From Hysterangium stoloniferum (lineage: Eukaryota; Basidiomycota; Agaricomycetes; Hysterangiales; Hysterangiaceae): 64,000 nt of DNA. The notes beneath the pieces are model-generated. The model was not told where the DNA came from. It did not search any database and saw only the letters and a list, made by a program, of their open reading frames with translations. Below, one piece after another: positions 22,951 through 36,338 of this stretch (position 1 is the stretch's first letter; each line of letters begins with the position of its first letter). A program made the position numbers and the translations under genes. The DNA lies in assembly GCA_015178975.1 (NCBI GenBank), contig WHVD01000032.1:62001-126000 (forward strand). Reading direction: 5' to 3'.

Positions 22951-25900
22951 ATGACCAGAGGATAATCAAGAACAGAAAGTTGTTTCAGATAACTCGCTAG
23001 TATGACAGGGCTACCCCCACTTTATTTTCCAATTGTTTCCACACTCTGACACCAAATGACATTCGATACGAGGGAGTCCGCTTTCGTGCCAGGATTCTCA
23101 ATTCTTTGTCTCTTCTTCCTTCATTTCCCATACAATGAGTTTGCAAACAGCGACAAACAGCGAGCCTGGATTTCCAACCCTATACAATCCACGTCGATAT
23201 TATTAGAGCGTTGTTTGATGGTGAAAACTCAGGGTTCGTCTTTTCTGGCGTATATGGAGTTAAGCCCCGAACAAACGTCCAGGGGTTGTGAGATCGACAG
23301 GCAGTGTGAAGATCTGTCTACTGTATGTCAAGGAATATACATAGTTCATCCACGCCTGCATATCATCGGCGTTCGTACTAGTAGTTGAACGGCCCGTCGG
23401 TTAAAGGCCATTTTGACAGCAATGTATGGAGCTATTTATATGCAGAGTTCTGGAGGGGTAGCTACATATACTCATAACCCATGCATGAATGCGCGTTCTT
23501 ACAACTCTGTTTCAGTTCGGAGGGAAAAACCCTAAATGAGACTCTCAGACGCAAGAGACCAAGGCGTCACCGCCGCATTCGAGTGCATCCGCGCGACGCT
23601 TGCACGATTTGAAATCGTCTGCCAGAGTTCGCCCTCATTCAGTGCCTATCTAGATCTACAAATCATTATGTTATTCCGCCGCTTGTCGCACTGTATTGAG
23701 CGGGCTAATTTAGTGTGGCTCACGTGCCATGTCTAATTTGAGTCCCAATGCAGCCATGAGCTTTATCATCCTTGTGGCGCCTGGAACCCAATGCGTTATG
23801 GGCACTAGTACCGACTTTAAAAACCACCCTTATTTTGCATTAAAGTGGTTGCTTGGAATTGCTGAGCCTCCACTCCAGGACGGTGAGCGGGAGCTCATAG
23901 CATGCATTATGATTGTAATCCCTCCACGCTCTCCGGACTCCTGCCAAATCCAATCAAGCTGTCGGTCGAGTTAGGCACACTCCGGCTGACGACGGCGTTG
24001 AATAAGCATAAACGGTGTATAGAGTAGTTCAGTATTTGGGTATATATAGTTAAAGCCCCGGCTGTGCAATCATTTGCGACGTCATCAAGCCGGGCTCTTA
24101 CCCACGGGGACAGCGGATGGCTCGTTCCTAGGTTCTGTTCCTCAAGCTCGCAGGTCATTGAGCTGCTTATCCTGAAATTAAGGTCGGTCTGTCGGTCGCG
24201 TGCTGTCGTAAGTGTTCATTAGTCGCATCTCGTTCCGACGGGTTGGGTACTTCGTTAAAGAAGAAGGCGTACGTTTCTGACGGCATGACGATAACAGAGA
24301 TGAGCCGTATGCAAATGGCGTGCATCTACACAAGAATCAAACGATTACGACTGTGAATTATGCTTCTATGAATTTGAAACCACAGGCCATTTAGCTAGCA
24401 AATAGAGTAATTCACAGTGTCCGACCTGTTCGTGAACGGCAAACAGCCCCATAATAGGGCAGTCGCATAATATGCCATGTCTGATGTCCGCTCTCGTGAT
24501 ATCCGGCCACCCTCCCGTATCCAAATTATTTGCCCGGGTGATGGATATGGACACGGGCTCGAGACGTCTCTATGGTCCATTCAAATGTTCGACTTGGTGG
24601 CACTGCGCATCTGGCGGGAGTGATGATGTTGCATTCCCGCCGTCCATCCCTCACCTACCTCCACCGCGTTTCCACTTCCCACGCTGGCCTCTCCATTCCG
24701 AGCAAATCGCGCATGAAACTGGCCTTGCCCATTACTTACGTTAACCCGGATTTCGTTTTTGAGAACCACTGGACCTGTCCTTCTCATTCTCAGCGCGCAG
24801 CACAACCGACTCTCTATCCTTGGATAAAGTTTCAATTATATCCGCCACATCCCCTTAATGAACTCAAAGCACGCAAGTGATCAAAAATTGATACGCACCA
24901 TTGTTGGCTTCCAGCCCTTAAACAGTGTCATCCGCGGGTATCGGCGCAGCCAATATATTCTATCCGATGCTTGCATTGGTCACCCATCACCTCGCCTCTG
25001 GATTCGATGGGGACCCCCACTTCACATGACTTCGTTATCCAATAGCGATACTTTCCACCCCCAGACGCATGGCCGGTTCAATTGCGTCCACGAGCGGAGA
25101 ATCGGTACGTTATGTCCATCGTCGTACCCACCCCCTGCTCTTATCATTCCACCCCGCATCATACGGCAGTACCGAATTTACTCGCAGTTAAGTGCATAGA
25201 AGCCGTCCTTTAGGCGAAAATCCGGTTTGTGCAGGTCATTCATTCTAAGTACTTATCTTGAGTACCGCCACAGGCTCTCCTTACCGAGGTTCCGAGCTTC
25301 TGACTTATCACCATGAGACGCCCCTAAACCGTCGGAACGCGAGCTCCGTCGGCAAGATGTTCAAATTGATTATGTGCTGAATAGTAGAACGTACTATTTT
25401 TACGAGTTGAATGTGTTCCTCGAGGGTTGGTCTAAACATTGGAGCCGTGATTATCTCCACATTCATTACATAAGAACATTCTACCAGAGTATCGATTAGA
25501 TGTGTTATAATTATGTGGTAGCGCAGGCAGCTGGCTATATTGGGAAAACTTAGTCTGAGCCAAAAAGTATTTCAGCCCATATTCACTTCCACCACTCTAA
25601 AAGAAACGAAAACGTGTTCATTTGCAGTCATTTCACCTCGCGCTACCGTAAAATCCATGCCTATCGGTGATGAAAACTGGTTGAAACATGTTCACACAAT
25701 TCAGGGCTTTCAGCTTCATCAATTCCGCTTACTCGTCATTGCATCGAGGGCTTCAAATCAGTAGGAAAAGGCCTCGTCGGACCGCTGAATACCCATATAT
25801 CGAAGCTGGCTTTCTTCTCTTCGAAGCGAGCTTGCCCTTACCGAAGGAGGGCCCATCGTACCACTATGTGTTGTCCAGCCACGATTCTGCAAAGGCGTCT

Positions 25901-28900
25901 ATGCATATACTGTAAAAAGCTCTGATTCGCCGAGAGATCTCGTATGTGCCGAAGAATGTCCTATAATCAGGCGTACCGTTTCCTATTGGAAGAGATAACG
26001 CTGGGATCGTATGTAAATAGGTAGGTACTTTTTTCGATGGTGGCGGGGGAAGGAATATGGAGCAGCGACAAAGTAAAAACAGGCCTGACAGCCTGGGAGA
26101 AGATACAAACACGTCCAGTCCACGCACCAACAAGTGCCGAACCTAAAAAGGTGGATATTTGATATCTATTGTTAGCATAGCCTGCTTCTCCATCTCCAAT
26201 ACCTGGAACTCCCGCCGAGTTCTCGAATCGTGAACGTCCGTCCGTATGCATGCGCTGTGTGCTCGAACACAACACGGGTTAGATTATCACTCGGAGAAAC
26301 ATTTAGCCCCCTCGAGGGGCCATCGGAACCCCCGTAAGGTTTTGCCTCGTCAGTCAACATCACCGCGAAAATTAATTAATTTCAGTGACATGAATTGACA
26401 GCTTCTAGCTGGCTTCTAGTCACTAAAGTTGACAAGGCCCACTCGAGTTGCCACTCCGGTTATGTTCGCAAGCCCAGCAATGGCGAGGTGGCAGTTGAAA
26501 TTCTTTCATTTTGGCCCTTGCACGGGTGTATTCCCCGAGGGACCTGTGTTGGCAATTGCGCAACGTGTCGTCCTATCTGCGGGCCTTTCATTTTATTTAC
26601 CTGTCGCGGATAATATTATTTTTAATGATTTGCGGTTCGCCCATTTTGCCGCTTCCTGATCCCCAGGATTGCCTTATCAGAGACTATCTTCTTTTAGGCT
26701 TCTATTGTATATTCCCAGTACGCGCCCACTTCATCATTTGCAAGTCAGAGAGTAACTGAAGGCGCATAATCACGCCCTGCAAGTCTGAGGCGGGGGGAAG
26801 ACTACCCCCACCTTCATTGTTTTCTGAGATAACACACACACTTACAATGATCACACCGTAAAGTCCACACACGAGTGTGACGCAGCCTGCGGCGTCCCGT
26901 TTTCCCTACGGCAACGACCTCAACGCTCTTCTAATCGAATCAGACGACGACCTGTCATCCGAAATTAACAAGACAGCAAGTCTCCTGCATTTGACTACTA
27001 CGCAGGGAAGAACGGCTTCTGGGGGAGTTTATCTTATCTTATCTCATCCCATACTCGTCTAGTGCCGACGTACTTCCGTTGTATTAGTGCGCCGCTATTC
27101 TTATGATGCTGAGCACCACATGACCGATGAAAGGGAGCGGCACCGATCGATTGGATGCCACGCCTCAGACTAATGGAGGCGCGGCCCGCGTCCGATCGTG
27201 AGTATATCCGCCGGCACACTATACGACGGCATTTGCTGGCTTTATTATTTCATGAACGGCGGAGCGTGATACCCGTTTGTCGTATTTGTCCCCCCTGGCC
27301 GGCATATAGGCCCACCATCATGATGGACAGAGCCGCAGAAAGAAAAGCGGCAGCAGTGGTCATGTCAATTTAGACAGCGGGTCGGTATATCGTCCCGAGT
27401 CCCAGAACTCGCGATAAAGCTCCGTCGGACGATGCGGCGGGGAAATTGAATATCAGGGCGGAGAGGGAACGCAAGCGCGGATGCGAGAAGGGGGATCATT
27501 AATCTACAAAATCTGGGATTGACAGACAAAAGATGGCAGGGAAAAACTAGGGGCGGGTGCAACGCAATAAAGGGAGGCAAGAGTCAACAGGAGACGTAGG
27601 GGGGGTGTGGTAAGGAAGCCATCAAAAGATGCATCTTGAAAGGGAAGCACATATTTTGATGCAATAATAGAGCTATTCTTGGGAACTGTTGCCGCATCTC
27701 AGAAGTGAAAGGCGCTAGGGCGACGGCCAGGTGAACAAGTCGCTTACAGGACTGATGTTGTATATTAAGAAAAGTTACCCCAGCACGCTGACCTGAGTCC
27801 GGGAAAACAAAATCTAACTTGGAGGCGTTCCTTGTCTTTCACACTCGCTCTGAGGGCATTTCTCAATCTATCCCGTGGCTCTTGCATCTTCCACTAAGCC
27901 ACACTCACCACTGCTTCCGTTTTTCTTGATCTACACACCAATCGTCCTCCTTGAACCTTGAGCGTGCTCCCCGAGCTTACCCCGAGGTTGCTCGCGGACC
28001 CGATATTACAGAATCACGTGAAGCTCTGCGAAAAACTTATTCCCTTTACTTTCATCGTCTTTTGCAATGGATACACACATTATCATCCCTCATCAAACGC
28101 GCCATGTAGTTAAGGTTAAGCCCACCATTTGCATATCAGAGAAGTCTTTTCTAGGTTCTATCCTGTGGCTGTACCGCTACATCCTTCGCAAATAAAAATG
28201 AAAAACACCTCTTTTTAGACACTGCAGGATCGTTGCGAGAAATGCTGCAGTAATGAAATGACGGGATATACTAAACTGCACATCTTGGATTCTCCCATGT
28301 AACGCTCAGCGGTTCATTATGGCTGACGTGCCTTTGATCCCGTTTTGTAAATTTTATCGATCAAACGATCACGTTTATCCGCTACATACTTGTGATTAGA
28401 TAACCTTATCGCTTCAAGTATTTTTAATTTTGGCCCTGGAGAATGAGCTGGAACCGGTCACTATGGATTATCGCCTGACTGGGGCGCGTACCTGGAAAGC
28501 TTGGGAAGCAGGTTGGTCGGTGAGGAAGAAATGGACGATGAGGCAAGGAAGAGAAGTTAAAAAAAACATAGATGCGCCCGCCCCGGTCGTTGTTAGTCCT
28601 AAGCGTTGCGGCACAGGACAACATAACCCCCTGGGTGCATGGGATAAAGAACGGGAGCGAGGCTAGTATATTCCTTCAGGTCCTAAGAACCCGACTTAGC
28701 ACCTTGGCTGACCCTGGGATAGTACACCGCTACCATCCGCTATGACGACCGAAACGTGGACCTCCGATTAGGCAAGACACATGCCTATCTTCTGTAAATT
28801 TATTTTTCTTACCCTTCTTTTGCTTGCGTGGAATTTTCAATTGACTGGCGATGCAGGAGTGGAGCGCACTACGTATTAGTGGTAAGTACCCCTCGGTGTC

Positions 28901-29670
28901 TTCGTCGTTAGGGCGAGTAAACGATGAGAAGCAGAAGGTCGCAAAGCATATTAGGACAGTTGTACGTCGTCGTAATGGAAAGCTATCGCGGATCCCATCC
29001 ATAGCGGGAAATCCAGCTTGATCCAATTCCAATAAATACGAACCTGCAGCGGGGTAAATGGCCATCTCTTCGAGTCATAAGTTTGCGTCAAATTTCAAAC
29101 CAAGCGAGTGGTGAGGGTGAGGAATTTTGTTTGTGAAAGGGTTCCTAAGCGATTGCCTGGCTGTTGGCAAGTCTAAAGCCAGAGGCGCTCTGTGAAGGCG
29201 ATATGTATAGCCTGTGAAAGAATAAGCGGAAGAAGGTTGCCCGATTAAGAAAGTGCGAGGCTACTAACGCTAACATGAAGCGAGTGCTTCTTTTAAGAAC
29301 ACCAATTCTATCCAGGCTAGCTCTATTTGGCCGTTGCGGGGACCAAGCCGGTTTGGCAACGAGCTGCTGCTGTAACAGCTCAGCACTAGGGAAAAATGAC
29401 CAGGACAGATAATTGCATGAAAGGGAAGCAGGTCTGAGATCTGTGGCGAAGAACAAAGGGAAAAGGACAAGGACAAACAGGGCTGATGATCAGCCAAACT
29501 CCCGATGTGATCTGCTTCCGGATTGGGCAATAAGCGCAAATCCAGGACTTTATTTATTTATTTTTGTTTTCACGGGTTAATATATTTAGATTATGTACGT
29601 CTCTTTGTAGAATAACTTCCTTTTCGATTTGGTTTCTTTTTCTGCCCTGGTTACTAGTGTACACTCTGCG
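22951..29670. other. Long region without a supported gene
   Basis: About 6.7 kb in which I find only short open frames on both strands, with no family resemblance and no convincing exon chains. I also see no transposon ends or matches to the repeats elsewhere in the window. It may contain lineage-specific or non-coding genes that cannot be recognised by eye. Confidence 0.4.
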
Positions 29671-29674
29671 GGGA

Positions 29675-29680
29675 TATAAA
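29675..29680 (+). promoter_or_regulatory. TATA box of the CNT transporter gene
   Basis: TATAAA about 112 bases upstream of the ATG at 29792. It is followed by a C/T-rich tract (about 29722-29775), a common arrangement in fungal core promoters. Inference from position and composition only. Confidence 0.5.
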
Positions 29681-29791
29681 CTGTGGGGGGGGGATTGCTT
29701 TAATACTTCGACAACTCACATTCCCCGTCCCCCCATCCTTCCATCTTCCTTCCCTCTCCCTCTCCTCGTCTGTCTTGTAAGCTTGGTTGTG

Positions 29792-31825
29792 ATGTCTGAC
29801 ACAGAGAAAGCCACCGTTTGTCCCAGTGTTGCCGTCCCCGCGGACCCTCGTCACTCGTCGTCGTCTGCAGACTCAATCAAGAAGAACCGGGCCTCACCAA
29901 CCTGTGTCTCGCACAATATGGTTCTAAGCGGCGAGACGGATGAGCAGGGAGACGCGTCGACAGAGCACAGGAGGCCTGGTAATATCGGTCGGGTTATGTT
30001 GCCTGCTCTAGCAGGGCTTGTCCTTGCTTGGTGGGTTTCGGGATTAGTTGTTGAGGCGACGAGGAGCAGGTGGTACGTATCACTATCCGCGACGTTTCTC
30101 TCCGCGAGTGCATACTGTATGTTGACTCCGTGGCTAGGATTCCTGCCTCGTTGTGGGCGTGGTTCTTCCTCCTCGTAATCCTCTTCCGATTCCTCCCCAT
30201 TTCCATAGTCACGTCACCCATCTCTCCCTTCATTTCCGCCATTACCACCCCGATACTGTCTCTTCCCTATCATGTTCGTCTCATGCTCCTCTGGCTTGCA
30301 GCTGTTGCTATCACCTTCGGTTCGGCCTTTGGTTCAGCCCGTCCAGCTGGTACCTCGATGTCCGACCGTGCCATCTCTCTCGCTGGTGTCTACTTCACGC
30401 AGCTCCTTATCGTCGGCATGTCCCACAACAAGAAGGCCATCCTCTGGACACGTATCCCCACCTCGATCATCCTCCAGCAAGCGCTTGCATTGTTCATCTA
30501 CAAGAGCGATGCGGGCGACAAGTTCTTCGCCTGGATCAACGCCGCCGTTGCAGACTTCCAGACTGGCGCGATCGAGGCCACTGCGTTCATCTTCGACCCA
30601 GAGACAGTCGCCAAGAAATGGTTCTTTGTAGCTGGATTGGCCACGATGATCTTTTTGGCTGCGTTTGTGCAGATGCTGTACTTTGTGAGTGATGGGTTTG
30701 CGGGTGTCGTCGCCTTATTGACGTATCGTCGTAGTTCAACTGGATGCAATGGCTCACGAAGCAGTTCGCGTGGCTCGGCGAGAACATCCTCGGAGCCTCA
30801 GGTGCCGAGACATTCGTGGCTCTCTGGACGCCGTTTTTCGGTCAGGTTCACAGTGCTATCCTGGTAGGCCCGTATGTCAATAGCATGACCGATGCCGAAC
30901 TCGGCACCGTGATGGCGACTTGTATGTCAATCTTCACTTTTTCAACCTGATCCAGTTCTAAACTTGTTCTCAGCCATGTCCTCTGCATCATCTCTCCAAA
31001 TGCTCACCTATGCGACGCTCATCCCAACCCTTCCACTTCGCTCACTGTTGGCCGTTTCTGGCGCTGCGATCCCTGGCGCGCTCATCAACTCCAAGGTCGC
31101 CTTCCCCGAGGATCCTGCGGGCCCTGTTACCCTCACCCGCAGCCGCACCAGCACTTGCGCCAACCGCAAGAAGATTCAGCTGAGGAAGGCTGTTGACCTC
31201 CTCGACTGCCTCAGTGACGGCGCTATCATCGGTCTCCGCATTGCCGGCAGCGTGCTCACCAACTTCTTCTCTGTGCTCGGCCTCCTTGTCTTCGTCAACG
31301 GCCTGCTTATATACATCTTCAAATCCTTCCACGTGCCCGCACTCGACTTGCATCTTGTTGTCGCTGCTCCTCTGGCACCGTTCACATTCTTCCTCGGCAT
31401 CCCAAGAGACGAGGTCTGGCGCATGTCCTACATCATCAGCGGGAAGTTGCTGGTTAGCAGCGACTTTGCCATGGCGGCGTTGAAAACGGCCATGGCGAGC
31501 AGCGAGCCATTCTCGGAGAGGACTTTGGCGGTGGGCGGTATGGCGCTGTGCAATGCGGCGAGCTTGGGTAAGTTTGCGCTAGTTCTGTCTGCCCCGCCTT
31601 GCCTGATGTCGATTTCTGCAGGCTCGCTCGGCTCCCAGGTCGGAGTGATGATTGCCCTTGCGCCCGCCGCCAAGAAGAGCGCGATCTGCAAGATGGGTAT
31701 TCCTGCGCTATTGGTCGCAACTGTGCGCGCGTTTCTTCTTTCTCCGTGGCTAAGCCGCATTGACACATTTCACACGACAGGTCGTCACCATCCAAACAAC
31801 CGCCATCGCCGCGAACTTGTTCTGA
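29792..31825 (+). CDS. CNT-family (concentrative nucleoside transporter) membrane protein, 584 aa
   Basis: Six exons: 29792-30072, 30138-30684, 30735-30921, 30974-31567, 31622-31722, 31781-31825 (585 codons with stop, all phases consistent). The first ~70 residues are hydrophilic, followed by many hydrophobic segments. Family signatures in order: GASGAETFVA (296-305), FGQVHSAILVGPYV (from 311), DGAIIGLRIAGSVL, VNGLL, a C-terminal ALCNAASLGSLGSQVGV, then ALAPAAKKS. These match the CNT fold, whose members import nucleosides with Na+ or H+ across the plasma membrane. Odd: the normally near-invariant GQTEAP is GQVHSA, the NEF motif is SDF, and the CGFAN asparagine is serine. Substrate specificity is thus likely altered or lost, although the frame is intact. 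A TATA box and C/T tract precede the start. Confidence 0.85.
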
Positions 31826-33141
31826 GCAGGCGAGCTTCCTGTGCGATGTCGTGTCACGACCTACACTTTTGAAAAATTCCATTGTACACCATCCACGATA
31901 ACCACTTTTGCTTTATGAACATATCCAATGCCCCCATACCACGGAGGGCCTTTCGATTTTCACGATGGGGGCAGTTGTTTTGACAGCGTGGGGAGAGAAG
32001 AAGGGGAGGAAAGTATCATACGACCGACTGTCATGCCGCATATATGCATGTGCATAATGGTATTCTTATCAACGGCGTTGTTGTGCGAAGAGACGTATTT
32101 GCGGCAGGCCGATGGCGATGAGCTGTTTGTAGGGAGTAGATGACACGACGTGATTTTCTTCAGATTGTGCTCGTATAACACCCACGTACCTATCTATAAT
32201 GTACCAACATGATTTTGACCCCATTCTTACGGTGTTGTCTGAGTTGAAGACCTACAAGTTGAATATCGTCATCTATTCGTTCGAGACAACCTCTCTGGTC
32301 AATTCCATTATATCGGAGGATAGAACGGGAATAACGCCTCTAGATGAGCGAAAGCAAGTGGTCAATGCCAGCAGTAGTAGCATGAGGTAAGTAACCGCTT
32401 TAACATGGGTATATGCGTTTGTTCTAAGGATATAGCGTACTTTGGCACGGGAAGAAGTTGGTGAATTCTCGTCTAAAAACAAATGTTATACATCCTTATT
32501 CTTTCCCAGTTATAATGTCACTCCGGCCAGACTTTAGGCGTAGTGAGGCTGTGGAAATAAGTAAACTGTATACCACGATAAGAGATCGGGTCCACACAAG
32601 AAGCAGTGCCGAGTTCGTGGGGGTCACGATCGGGTAGTACTTTGGACTTGGGTGTGCAGAAAGGTGAGCCGGTGCAGTTGTCGAGGGTGATCATGATAAA
32701 GAAGACCCTCCAGATCTCATCATGAGGGGTACATAAACGCAATGACGAACAAACAAATGTCAACTCTTAATAACGAAGTCTGCATCTTTGGCTTGATTCA
32801 AGTACCCATATTCTCTCTTGCTTGCCTGAAAACCACTTATGGGAGTATTAGCTTCTGAATTTAGTGCTGCCTTTGTAAAGAATCAAGTTCGTCTCTGAAG
32901 CATAAGTCAGCTAACAGATTGAAATCTTCGTATATTAATAACGTAGGCCAACAATGATAATCACAAACAGCACTGGTCGTTTTGAGATATATGATTGGAT
33001 CGGCCCCATGATGTAGAGGCAACCTTTCGCCTTACGTTATACAGAGAAGCAAGGACAGGATCGTCGGAAGAAAGTTCTAAACAACCTAGCTCTCAACGTT
33101 CCGTTGTTACCTTGACCAAACCCGGCCTTTCAGAGATCTAT
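31826..33141. other. Convergent intergenic region, no gene seen
   Basis: Lies between the 3' ends of the CNT gene (plus) and the hydrolase gene (minus). It must contain both 3' UTRs. The short open frames here have no support. Confidence 0.4.
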
Positions 33142-34503
33142 CTAAACGCGGCCATCCCGCAGCAACCAATGCAGGCCTTCGCGCAGCTGCCCATTCTGTC
33201 GGCGACTAGCCAAGAGATCAGGGAAGAGTAACTGGAACATGTGGGGGAATCCCGGATAGCTTTGTGAGAGCATGAGGAAATCGCATGCGCACGATGCTAA
33301 ACCGGCAGGACGTACACGTCTACCTTCGTCGCGATGCCGGCTTCGCGGAGCAGCTTGGCGTACAGAAACGTCTCGTCACGTAGCGGATCCATCCCTGCTA
33401 TTTGAATATAGGCTGGTGGAAGCCCGTCGAATGATGGCGCCAGGGCAGGCGAGACTTCCGGATTGCTGGCGTGGGGACCGTGGTATTTTTCTGACGACAC
33501 ACGAGATTATAGGGAACGTTAATGACTGACTGAAATAAGAACACACCCCAGAAAAGACGCATCAATTTTCCCGAGAGAACGTCTGCGGTGGCGTTTTGTT
33601 TTAAAGAAAGCAGTTCATCCTTGAACCTGAGCTGTGTAAATTTTTCGAATACGGGTCGGATGAAAACTGGAGTCGTACTTATCGGGATAAGCAGATGCGG
33701 CGATGAGCGCTGGCTGAACCAACAGCTGTCCAGTAATTTTTCCTTTGAGATCCGGATCCTTCATAGCTCTTTGGGCCATTGCGGCTGCTAGGTTTCCCCC
33801 AGCCGAAAAACCACCGACGATGAGGCCTTTCCGGATATCACCTGAGAGCACCTCCGCATTTTCGACCACCTACAAAATGCCGATTACCGACATCATTTGA
33901 CGGGAAATATCCACGACGCGTACTTACCCATTTCAGTACAGCATAAACATCATCCAAGGGTGTCGGAAATGGATACTCGGGCGCTTTTCGGTAATCTACT
34001 GCCATGCACACAATTCGCAGGTCCACGGTCAGGGATCGTAGGAGGGAATCATCACTGTCAAGTGTGCCACTGCACCAGCCTAAAGCGAATAGTCACAGAC
34101 GCCCGTTGTAAGGATGCGAATTTCAAGAGGGACGTACCACCACCATACAAATATACTAATATTGGGAAACGGTGCATCTCATCTTCCTCCAAGGCCGAGC
34201 TTAGTTCGGGACTGTATGTCCTATATGAAATCGTTCCTCCATCAACAGGCAGTTCGTTTTCTACCACGGTCAGGCCCGCTTGAATGGCTGTATAGATGTG
34301 TCAGTGATAAATGCTGTGCGTTGACAAAAGACTAATTTTGGTATGCACTGACGGGAAGGTTGGGAGGCACGGAGATGTTTCATGCCGCGGGCAAACTCAC
34401 TCCTATACCGAGGAAAATCGGTCGGGAGTTCTATTTGAGGGATAAAGGACGCTACTTTAAGCCATTCGGGATCGGGTTGAGAGAGATGTGCGTATTGGGA
34501 CAT
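33142..34503 (-). CDS. Alpha/beta-hydrolase, hormone-sensitive-lipase-type esterase, 338 aa
   Basis: Seven exons on the minus strand: 34503-34353, 34287-34138, 34079-33928, 33869-33679, 33626-33547, 33490-33316, 33259-33142 (1017 nt, in phase). It belongs to the alpha/beta-hydrolase_3 (HSL) group of carboxylic-ester hydrolases. Catalytic triad: Ser173 in GFSAGG, Asp276 in GMDPLRDE, His306 in YPGFPHMF. The oxyanion-hole motif is YGGGW at 98-102 instead of the usual HGGG. The segment ICMAVDYRKAPEYPFP-like (VDYRKAPEYPFP) is typical of the family. There is no signal peptide, so it is probably cytosolic. Substrate unknown. A frameshifted paralogue lies at 14836-16209 in opposite orientation, and similarity extends into the ~80 bp upstream of both starts. 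Confidence 0.93.
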
Positions 34504-35290
34504 GTTTAAAAAGTGGACTGAGGGCTGCTATGCATATCATATGTGACGTTCCGGTAGGCTCCTTTATATCTGTTTATGACATAAAAGCTTCTGACACATT
34601 ACTTATTTGTGCTATAACTCCAAAGAGTCGGCCGAGCTATATTAATTTTGTGTAACTGACCGGCCTCGGCTGTTGGTTGCCCATGTAGTCACGTGATTCT
34701 ATGAACTTGTTATCCGAGGTTGATGATAAAATGATGATCAAAGAGAATATCACAAACTATGAGTTCAATTTCTCAACACCAAACCACTATATACTACATG
34801 ATCACTGTTATGCAGATTCATTGGAATTCTATCTAGGCAATAGAGAGTATTTGCAACTCAGGTTAGCATTTAGCATTCAGGGAGGGTAGTGCAGAGTTTG
34901 GAGTTTGGGGTCAGTTTTAGAAGCTAGGGATTTTTTTAGAGATGACACTTTAGTGCATTATTTTGTGTTTTGAGTGGTGACGGGTAGCATGAAGTGGCAT
35001 GAACACTGATGTACACCAGCGTAAAGTCGAGTAAATGCAAGGGGGACTTAAATCACTGGCCAAGGTGGACATGACAAAAACAGGTTGGATCACTGCTGGA
35101 TATTGTTGCATTGCAAGTAGATGGGTTACCCATCATGCTAGCAGTGACACAAGCTGCCACATCATAAATATGGTGTGGGCAATGGAGTGGCTCACTGGCA
35201 GTCCTGGTCCTTTGATTACAACCTTGAAAAAAGAAAATTACTCAAGGGAAGGCTGAGTAATACCTTGAGGGCTGGCCACTGAAGATGATG
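34504..35290. other. Hydrolase 5' flank grading into transposon-rich DNA
   Basis: The first ~80 bases resemble the upstream region of the hydrolase pseudogene and probably hold the promoter. From about 34700 the base use shifts to the TG/CA-rich style of the repeat block to the right. No gene seen. Confidence 0.4.
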
Positions 35291-35460
35291 GTGGCAAAAG
35301 CTGACTCCATGATGGCAGAGCTTAAAAGGGGAAAGATGTTGATGCAGAGGGGTACACTGTGGATGCAAGCAAAAAGTGGCAAAAGCTGACTCCATGATGG
35401 CAGAGCTTAAAAGGGGAAAGATGTTGATGCAGAGGGGTACACTGTGGATGCAAGCAAAAA
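35291..35460. repeat. Perfect 85-bp tandem duplication
   Basis: 35291-35375 and 35376-35460 are identical as far as I can read, both starting GTGGCAAAAGCTGACTCC and ending CAAGCAAAAA. Perfect identity within old decayed transposon sequence points to a recent event. Confidence 0.85.
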
Positions 35461-36338
35461 GTGCAGACATTACTAAGCTACTATACAGAATTACATAGTT
35501 TAGTGTGAAATATCCTAGGACCCACAAATGTCATTGCATTGAGATTATTGCTGAGTGGCCATAACTTCAACACACTCCTTTAATCAAAAATGTGTCAATG
35601 ACACTCCTTAGAATGTGAAGTTGATAGTTATGTGATGCATATCTATCCTGTAATCTGTGGTATTGTTGGCTCCAATGATATTGTAGGAGTCAGCAATGTT
35701 CAAATTAGTGTAAGCCCTAGAGCTGGGGCAGTCAGTCCCATAATGACCTCATGCCACAATTAAAACATTGAATGTTTGGGGGGGCGCTTAACTGCATGGC
35801 CTCAGGTAGCTGAGAGAGCTTGAGTTTCAACATCATTACCAACAATAGATATTGTATGAGGGCCAAGCTGGTACAATTCTTCATTGAGTAGGTGATTAAT
35901 GATGTATTCAAGGGTGAGTTGTTCAAGTGGGATGGAATCCAAGCTGATGATGAACTTGTCATAAGATTCATTGAGGCCATTGGTGAGCACCAGGATCATC
36001 TCTTCTTCTTTGCAGGTTTTGAGCCAATGATGGAGGGTGGTATGGTATCCATGTTAATTGATGGAGGGCTGGTTTCATGGCTGAGGCATTGTGAGGCATG
36101 GTTACAACTGGAAATCCCACCGGACTTCTGGGCACTAATTTATACACACCCACGCCCTATACGCACCTGTTATCAGTTTACTGGAATTCCCACTGGACTC
36201 CATACATCAGACTCGTCTACGTTCATCTTCGTTACGTTGTGTTTCAGTCACCGGAATACTCACCGGACTCCGTCTCTGTCTATTTCTGACCTCGTCCCGC
36301 ACATAAGTCACCAGACCCCATTCAGAAAACCCATCACC

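Noticed and set aside
24572-24880. 102-codon plus-strand frame in the gene-poor region
   Set aside because: No domain, no conserved look, and overlapping frames of similar length on the other strand.
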